Shown piece after piece: positions 38,232-39,390 of a DNA stretch of 39,390 bases (its first letter is position 1; every line of letters begins with the position of its first letter). Where the stretch lies: IMG/VR virus record IMGVR_UViG_3300022871_000506, positions 1 to 39,390 of that record; one strand, given 5' to 3'. The DNA comes from a virus. The notes beneath the pieces are model-generated. The model was not told where the DNA came from, ran no database searches, and saw nothing but the letters and a program-made list of their open reading frames with translations. The translations under genes and the position numbers were made by a program.

Positions 38232-39390
38232 TTACTTCTTTTTGAATTTTAATATATGACTATATTCTCCAACTTCCCAATGATAGCTTGAACCAGCTTT
38301 AACACAGCCAACCTCTCTTAAGGCTTCACCAACCACCTGTTCATTGAATACTTTATGTTTATGTGATTGATTTGGTGTTTCTCCATGAGCTTTACAATAT
38401 TTAACATATTTTTCCTGATCTGGAAATACAAGAATCATAGTTCCATCAGATTTTAGTATGCGAGCAAATTCTTTAAGTATTGAAGCTGTATCTAAAAAGT
38501 CCTCAATCAAGTGGCTGGAATAAACCACATCAAACTGACCATCGTCTACGGGGATTCCTTTAGTTACATCACATGGAATATCAATAGTATAATTACTTCC
38601 ATCACCATACGGAATTTTTAAATCACATCCGAGAAAGTCATCTCTAATAATATCACCCCCGAACCCAATATCAATTCCACTACATTGTCCGTAAGGTGGA
38701 ATAAATTTAAGCATGTGTCTACGAACATTAGAAGTTTCTTTCCTCAGTCCAGTATTCGGGTGATTAATCTGCATCTTGACAATTTCTTCCGTTGTACATT
38801 CTTTATAATTTAGTTCACTAACCATCTTTAGAAGAATATCATCAACGAAGATAAAATTACCACCTTGTTCATAAGTCGTTAGATAAAAATCAAATGTGGA
38901 TAAATCATCAAACGATAAATCAAAATCGACAACTGGTAATTTAATCATAGGTGTAATTATCGGAATTTTATTTTCATATAATTTCATGTGGTCAAAGTAA
39001 CCAAGATTTGTACAAGTTGAACCATTAGTAAAATTACTGTAAGCAACTTTATTTCCCTGTTCAAGAGCATATATCATTTTACTAAAATAAGTTCTGTCAA
39101 ATACAACATCTTCATCGTAGAATAAAACATAATCTCCAGTTATTCTATTAAGGACATGATTTTTCAATTCATCGACTGTTGCTACATCACGTTTCATATA
39201 TATTGAAATTGGTAAAGGATAAGATTTAAGAAATGTTTTAGCTTCTTTAACCATAGCAAATTTTGACATCGAAGCTAAAACTTCAACATTCTTATAATTT
39301 TGATCTGAAATTGAATCCAGTTTAATTTTTAAGCTATCATCAAAATCTAAAATTGGTATTACAATTGATACTTTACCTGTACATGTAATA
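38232..39390 (-). CDS. Glycosyltransferase-methyltransferase fusion (5' end outside window)
   Basis: The frame is open to the right edge. Upstream of the internal ATG at 39269 it reads KVSIVIPILDFDDS and YKNVEVLASMSKF, the beginning of a GT2 domain, so the true start lies beyond the window and the ATG at 39269 is only an internal Met. The visible GT2 part includes YVLFYDEDVVFD, the metal site. From about the last 150 residues a class I methyltransferase follows: GIDIGFGGD as SAM loop, FDVVYSSHLIEDF as motif IV, ILKSDGTMILVFPD. Such fusions modify surface sugars. The stop is TAA. It resembles the 9308-12385 cluster in function. Confidence 0.8.
   Translation of the reverse strand, partial: ITCTGKVSIVIPILDFDDSLKIKLDSISDQNYKNVEVLASMSKFAMVKEAKTFLKSYPLPISIYMKRDVATVDELKNHVLNRITGDYVLFYDEDVVFDRTYFSKMIYALEQGNKVAYSNFTNGSTCTNLGYFDHMKLYENKIPIITPMIKLPVVDFDLSFDDLSTFDFYLTTYEQGGNFIFVDDILLKMVSELNYKECTTEEIVKMQINHPNTGLRKETSNVRRHMLKFIPPYGQCSGIDIGFGGDIIRDDFLGCDLKIPYGDGSNYTIDIPCDVTKGIPVDDGQFDVVYSSHLIEDFLDTASILKEFARILKSDGTMILVFPDQEKYVKYCKAHGETPNQSHKHKVFNEQVVGEALREVGCVKAGSSYHWEVGEYSHILKFKKK

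Noticed and set aside
1-39390. CRISPR array or tRNA genes
   Set aside because: I saw no regularly spaced short repeats and no cloverleaf-like sequence with a CCA end. The regular repeats found are within proteins (zinc-finger repeats).

Overview
The window is part of the genome of a T4-like contractile-tailed bacteriophage (myovirus) with a strongly AT-rich genome. This follows from a set of proteins recognisable by T4 counterpart: UvsX, the gp41 replicative helicase, neck protein gp13, tail sheath gp18, a gp16-like small terminase, UvsY, RNase H, a gp31-like GroES, gp47, the gp55 late sigma factor, a Dda-type helicase and head nuclease gp4. It also has textbook T4-type late promoters (TATAAATA) and strong TTGACT-type early promoters. 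The host cannot be named from the sequence.

Layout. 1-2531 (+): end of uvsX, helicase gp41 and an unknown gene. 2528-4192 (-): an unknown helical protein and two late tail-fibre-like genes. 4224-5600: a TnpB element. 5695-9288 (+): a possible clamp-loader A subunit, an acidic Lys/Glu-rich protein, a nucleotidyltransferase-like protein with an eroded active site, and three small acidic proteins. 9308-12385 (+): a surface-sugar cluster of three GT2 glycosyltransferases and a methyltransferase. 12434-12817 (+): two tiny genes, one interrupted by an in-frame TGA. 12877-13836 (-): a Vsr-like homing endonuclease. 13993-17010 (+): gp13 and gp18. 17064-21061 (-): early genes with UvsY, gp16-like and RuvC-like proteins. 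21094-22850 (+): a second, larger TnpB-like element. 22924-34115 (-): a long early replication and recombination block (RNase H, double GroES, glycosyltransferase, two gp47 copies around a DNA methyltransferase, gp55, DnaJ, a homing endonuclease, Dda). 34321-35445 (+): another Vsr-like endonuclease. 35434-36576 (-): gp4 and an unknown gene. 36694-38045 (+): a third TnpB element. 38084-39390 (-): a truncated gene copy and a glycosyltransferase/methyltransferase fusion that runs off the edge.

How it works together. Early genes are read from extended -10 promoters with an unusually conserved spacer. They encode recombination and repair factors and gp55, which would switch transcription to the TATAAATA promoters of the virion genes. 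About a fifth of the window is mobile nuclease genes: three TnpB-type and three genes with zinc-finger repeats plus a Vsr-like domain, with no transposase.

The most striking observation is a compact leader cassette in front of five of these six nuclease genes, shared by two unrelated nuclease families. It has a late promoter box, then a covarying three-way-junction RNA, then the inverse of the late promoter box, then the ribosome binding site. Other notable points are a 13-bp hairpin inside the 3' end of a tnpB gene that fits a guide RNA scaffold, duplicated flanks around TnpB copy 3, and a gp47-methyltransferase tandem duplication.
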